A stretch of DNA of 64,000 nt, from positions 372,001-436,000 of the forward strand of contig CAJLMA010000002.1 of NCBI GenBank assembly GCA_905207705.1, written 5' to 3'. Below the pieces are notes generated by a model, which was not told the origin of the DNA, made no database searches, and saw only the letters and a program-made list of their open reading frames with translations. Each line of letters begins with the position of its first letter. The first letter of the stretch is position 1. The position numbers and the translations under genes were made by a program. Shown here one piece after another: positions 62,146 through 64,000 of this stretch. The DNA is from an uncultured Prevotellaceae bacterium. GTDB taxonomy: Bacteria > Bacteroidota > Bacteroidia > Bacteroidales > Muribaculaceae.

Positions 62146-63411
62146 ATGAAAGCTTTAATGTTTGGCTGGGAATTTCCTCCTCACATCCTTGGAGGTCTAG
62201 GCACTGCAAGCCATGGTCTCACCAAGGGAATGGCGGAAAACGGCAACATGGAGATAACATTTGTCATTCCTAAGCCTTGGGGCGACGAAGACCGCAGTTT
62301 TGCCAACATCATAGGAGCCAATTCTACTCCTGTCGTATGGAGAGACGTGAATTGGGATTATGTACAAAACCGCATAGGCAACGTCATGAACCCTCAAACG
62401 TACTTCGACCTGCGCGACCATATATATGCCGATTTTAATTACATGCGCACGAACGACCTCGGGTGCATCGAATTTTCGGGAAGATACCCCGACAACCTGC
62501 TCGAAGAAATCAACAACTACTCGATTGTTGCCGGAGTGATTGCACGCACAGTCCCGTGCGACATAATCCACTCTCACGACTGGCTGACATACCCGGCCGG
62601 CATTCATGCCAAGCAAGTCACCGGGAAGCCGCTGGTAGTGCATGTACACGCCACCGACTTCGACCGCAGCCGTGGCAATGTCAACCCTACAGTGTACGGA
62701 ATTGAGCGCGACGGCTTCAACAACGCCGACCACATCATCACCGTGAGCGAGCTCACTCGCCGCACCGTGATTGAAAAATACGGACAGGACCCAAACAAGG
62801 TGACCACAGTCCACAATGCAGTTGAACCGTTGAGCGATGAGATAAGAAACATCAAAATGCCACGAGGCAAAGAAAAAGTGGTAACATTCCTCGGCCGCAT
62901 AACAATGCAAAAAGGTCCGGAATACTTCGTTGAAGCTGCTTCGATGGTATTGCACAAGACCCATAACATACGCTTCGTGATGGCCGGCAGCGGCGACATG
63001 ATGGAAAAAATGATACGCCTCGCAGCCGACCGCGACATTGCCGACCGTTTCCACTTCACTGGATTCTTGAAAGGCCGGCAAGTATATGAGATGCTTGCAG
63101 CAAGCGATGTCTACATAATGCCTTCGGTTTCCGAACCGTTTGGAATATCGCCGCTTGAAGCAATGCAGATGGGTGTACCGTCGATTATTTCAAAACAATC
63201 GGGTTGCGCCGAGATTCTTGAAAATGTCATAAAGGTCGATTACTGGGATACTCACGCGATTGCCGATGCCATTTACGCTCTCACCCATTATCCGGCATTA
63301 CACAATCACCTTAAAGATAACGGTCTTGCCGAAATCGATACGATACAATGGAAAAAAGCCGGTGCAAAGGTCATCAACATATACAACAACGTGATCAACA
63401 GCCGACGCTGA
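62146..63411 (+). CDS. Family 4 glycosyltransferase, probably glycogen/glucan synthesis
   Basis: A 421-residue retaining GT-B enzyme. The N-terminus MKALMFGWEFPPHILGGLGT has the donor-loop Gly-rich motif; IIHSHDWLTYPAGI and VHVHATDFDRS follow; the C-terminal domain has VTFLGRITMQKGPEYF and SVSEPFGISPLEAMQMGVP with the paired Glu residues that bind the nucleotide sugar. It sits between a GH133 debrancher and a GH57 amylase, so alpha-glucan elongation or trimming is the likely role, in place of a GT5 GlgA. The specificity is inferred from context. Confidence 0.9.
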   Translation: MKALMFGWEFPPHILGGLGTASHGLTKGMAENGNMEITFVIPKPWGDEDRSFANIIGANSTPVVWRDVNWDYVQNRIGNVMNPQTYFDLRDHIYADFNYMRTNDLGCIEFSGRYPDNLLEEINNYSIVAGVIARTVPCDIIHSHDWLTYPAGIHAKQVTGKPLVVHVHATDFDRSRGNVNPTVYGIERDGFNNADHIITVSELTRRTVIEKYGQDPNKVTTVHNAVEPLSDEIRNIKMPRGKEKVVTFLGRITMQKGPEYFVEAASMVLHKTHNIRFVMAGSGDMMEKMIRLAADRDIADRFHFTGFLKGRQVYEMLAASDVYIMPSVSEPFGISPLEAMQMGVPSIISKQSGCAEILENVIKVDYWDTHAIADAIYALTHYPALHNHLKDNGLAEIDTIQWKKAGAKVINIYNNVINSRR

Positions 63412-63490
63412 ACCGCGGTGAATGCCTGTTGAATGTATTATATCATTTTTAAACAATTCCTTTTCTGAAAAACTTAAAATAATTGAAATA

Positions 63491-64000
63491 ATGAAAGCTA
63501 TCTGTTTCTACTTTCAGATTCATCAACCATTCCGCTTGAAGACCTACCGGTTTTTCAACATAGGTAACGACCACTATTACTATGATGATTTTGCAAATGA
63601 CGAAATCATTACCCGCATAGCACACCGCTCATATTTGCCGGCCAACCAAATGCTCCTCGACATGATAAACTCTTCCAACAAGGAGTTTAAGGTGGCATTC
63701 TCAATATCGGGCACGGCTCTTGAGCAACTTGAACAATATGTTCCCGAATTCATCGAGTCGATGAAAGAACTTGCTGCAACAGGATGTGTGGAATTCCTCT
63801 CCGAGACTTATGCCCACTCTCTTGCGTCGCTCAAGGAACCTGAAGAATTCGTTGAACAAGTTAAAGCCCATGACGAAAAGATTTATCAACTCTTCGGACA
63901 ACATCCTACGGTATTCCGCAACACTGAGTTGATTTACAGCGACGACATTGCCTCGATGGTGGCAAGCATGGGATTCAAGGCTGCCATCACCGACGGTGCC
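63491..64000 (+). CDS. GH57 alpha-amylase/branching-type hydrolase (partial, runs off the right edge)
   Basis: The first 170 codons of a glycoside hydrolase family 57 protein. The opening MKAICFYFQIHQPFRLKTYR has the family's His-Gln-Pro motif; FKVAFSISGTALEQLEQYVP and VEFLSETYAHSLASL, then PTVFRNTELIYSDDIA are typical of cytoplasmic GH57 alpha-amylases. The catalytic Glu (in RNTELIYSDD) is inside the window; the Asp lies beyond it. The gene starts 79 bases after the GT4 stop and completes the alpha-glucan gene set. Confidence 0.92.
   Translation, partial: MKAICFYFQIHQPFRLKTYRFFNIGNDHYYYDDFANDEIITRIAHRSYLPANQMLLDMINSSNKEFKVAFSISGTALEQLEQYVPEFIESMKELAATGCVEFLSETYAHSLASLKEPEEFVEQVKAHDEKIYQLFGQHPTVFRNTELIYSDDIASMVASMGFKAAITDGA

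Noticed and set aside
62197..63081. 294-codon frame antisense to the GT4 glycosyltransferase
   Set aside because: The sense strand carries all GT-B motifs; His/Val-rich antisense frames are typical shadows in this composition.
1..64000. tRNA, rRNA, CRISPR array, insertion sequence, integrase or phage genes
   Set aside because: I looked for cloverleaf-like segments, regular spaced repeats, transposase or integrase proteins and found none.

Overview
The window is a gene-dense stretch of a Bacteroidales chromosome, most likely a gut Muribaculaceae-like species (family level is an inference). Support comes from a SusC/RagA-type receptor at the left edge, an LpxC-FabZ fusion, Bacteroidetes promoters (TTTG, 19-21 bases, TAnnTTTG), DUF5723 and DUF4954 proteins, and almost no Shine-Dalgarno sites. 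I see no rRNA, tRNA, CRISPR array, phage or insertion sequence. Nearly everything is core genome, with a few lineage-specific envelope proteins.

Layout. 1-3.3 kb: N-terminal part of a SusC-like receptor (minus) and, divergently, a small secreted acidic repeat protein. 3.3-7.3 kb: a minus operon of lipoprotein, outer-membrane barrel (DUF5723) and tRNA-dihydrouridine synthase. 7.6-10.7 kb: a Trp/Tyr-rich secreted protein and a FadL-like porin. 10.9-14.2 kb: lipid A genes lpxD, lpxC-fabZ, lpxA. 14.3-19.5 kb: nitroreductase, groES-groEL, NhaC-type antiporter, superoxide dismutase. 19.8-26.3 kb: stand-alone TrpB2, a COG2509 flavoprotein, a HAD phosphatase, nadC, rlmH, hemW. 26.4-36.1 kb: dnaA, MlaD and an amidase, then aroE, a ComEC protein and a WG-repeat lipoprotein, then MlaF and MlaE. 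36.3-37.9 kb: a pseudo-receiver LuxR regulator, a YtfE/RIC-like diiron protein and a divergent 43-residue Cys-rich membrane peptide. 38-45.5 kb: dipeptidyl peptidase III, RlmI-type methyltransferase, rseP, dxr, tatC, tatA. 45.6-50.5 kb: fabD, a split LysO exporter, a GT2 glycosyltransferase, radC, cysK. 50.5-57.3 kb: dnaB, ispE, grpE, dnaJ, DUF4954. 57.5-64 kb: a secreted C1 peptidase, a lipid kinase, and a glycogen-type set of GH133 debranching enzyme, GT4 glycosyltransferase and GH57 amylase (cut by the right edge).

How the genes fit together. Much of the window builds or maintains the envelope: lipid A, phospholipid transport (MlaD/E/F), peptidoglycan cleavage, Tat export, the site-2 protease, isoprenoid precursors (dxr, ispE) and fatty acid initiation (fabD). 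Convergent gene pairs are commonly separated by strong hairpins that can stop transcription from both sides. Promoter boxes read from the sequence correct several starts (dnaB, cysK, DUF4954).

The least conventional locus is 36.3-37.9 kb. A diiron protein keeps the YtfE ligand spacing but has lost the N-terminal Cys-Cys pair. It overlaps a response regulator without a phosphoacceptor Asp, and lies divergent from a tiny Cys-rich membrane peptide too short for ordinary gene calling. I read it as a candidate iron, nitric oxide or oxygen sensing module; this is inference. Other candidates are the alternating acidic and His/Arg-rich secreted protein at 2.9 kb, the lipoprotein-barrel-Dus operon, and a pair of GNRA-loop hairpins before trpB.
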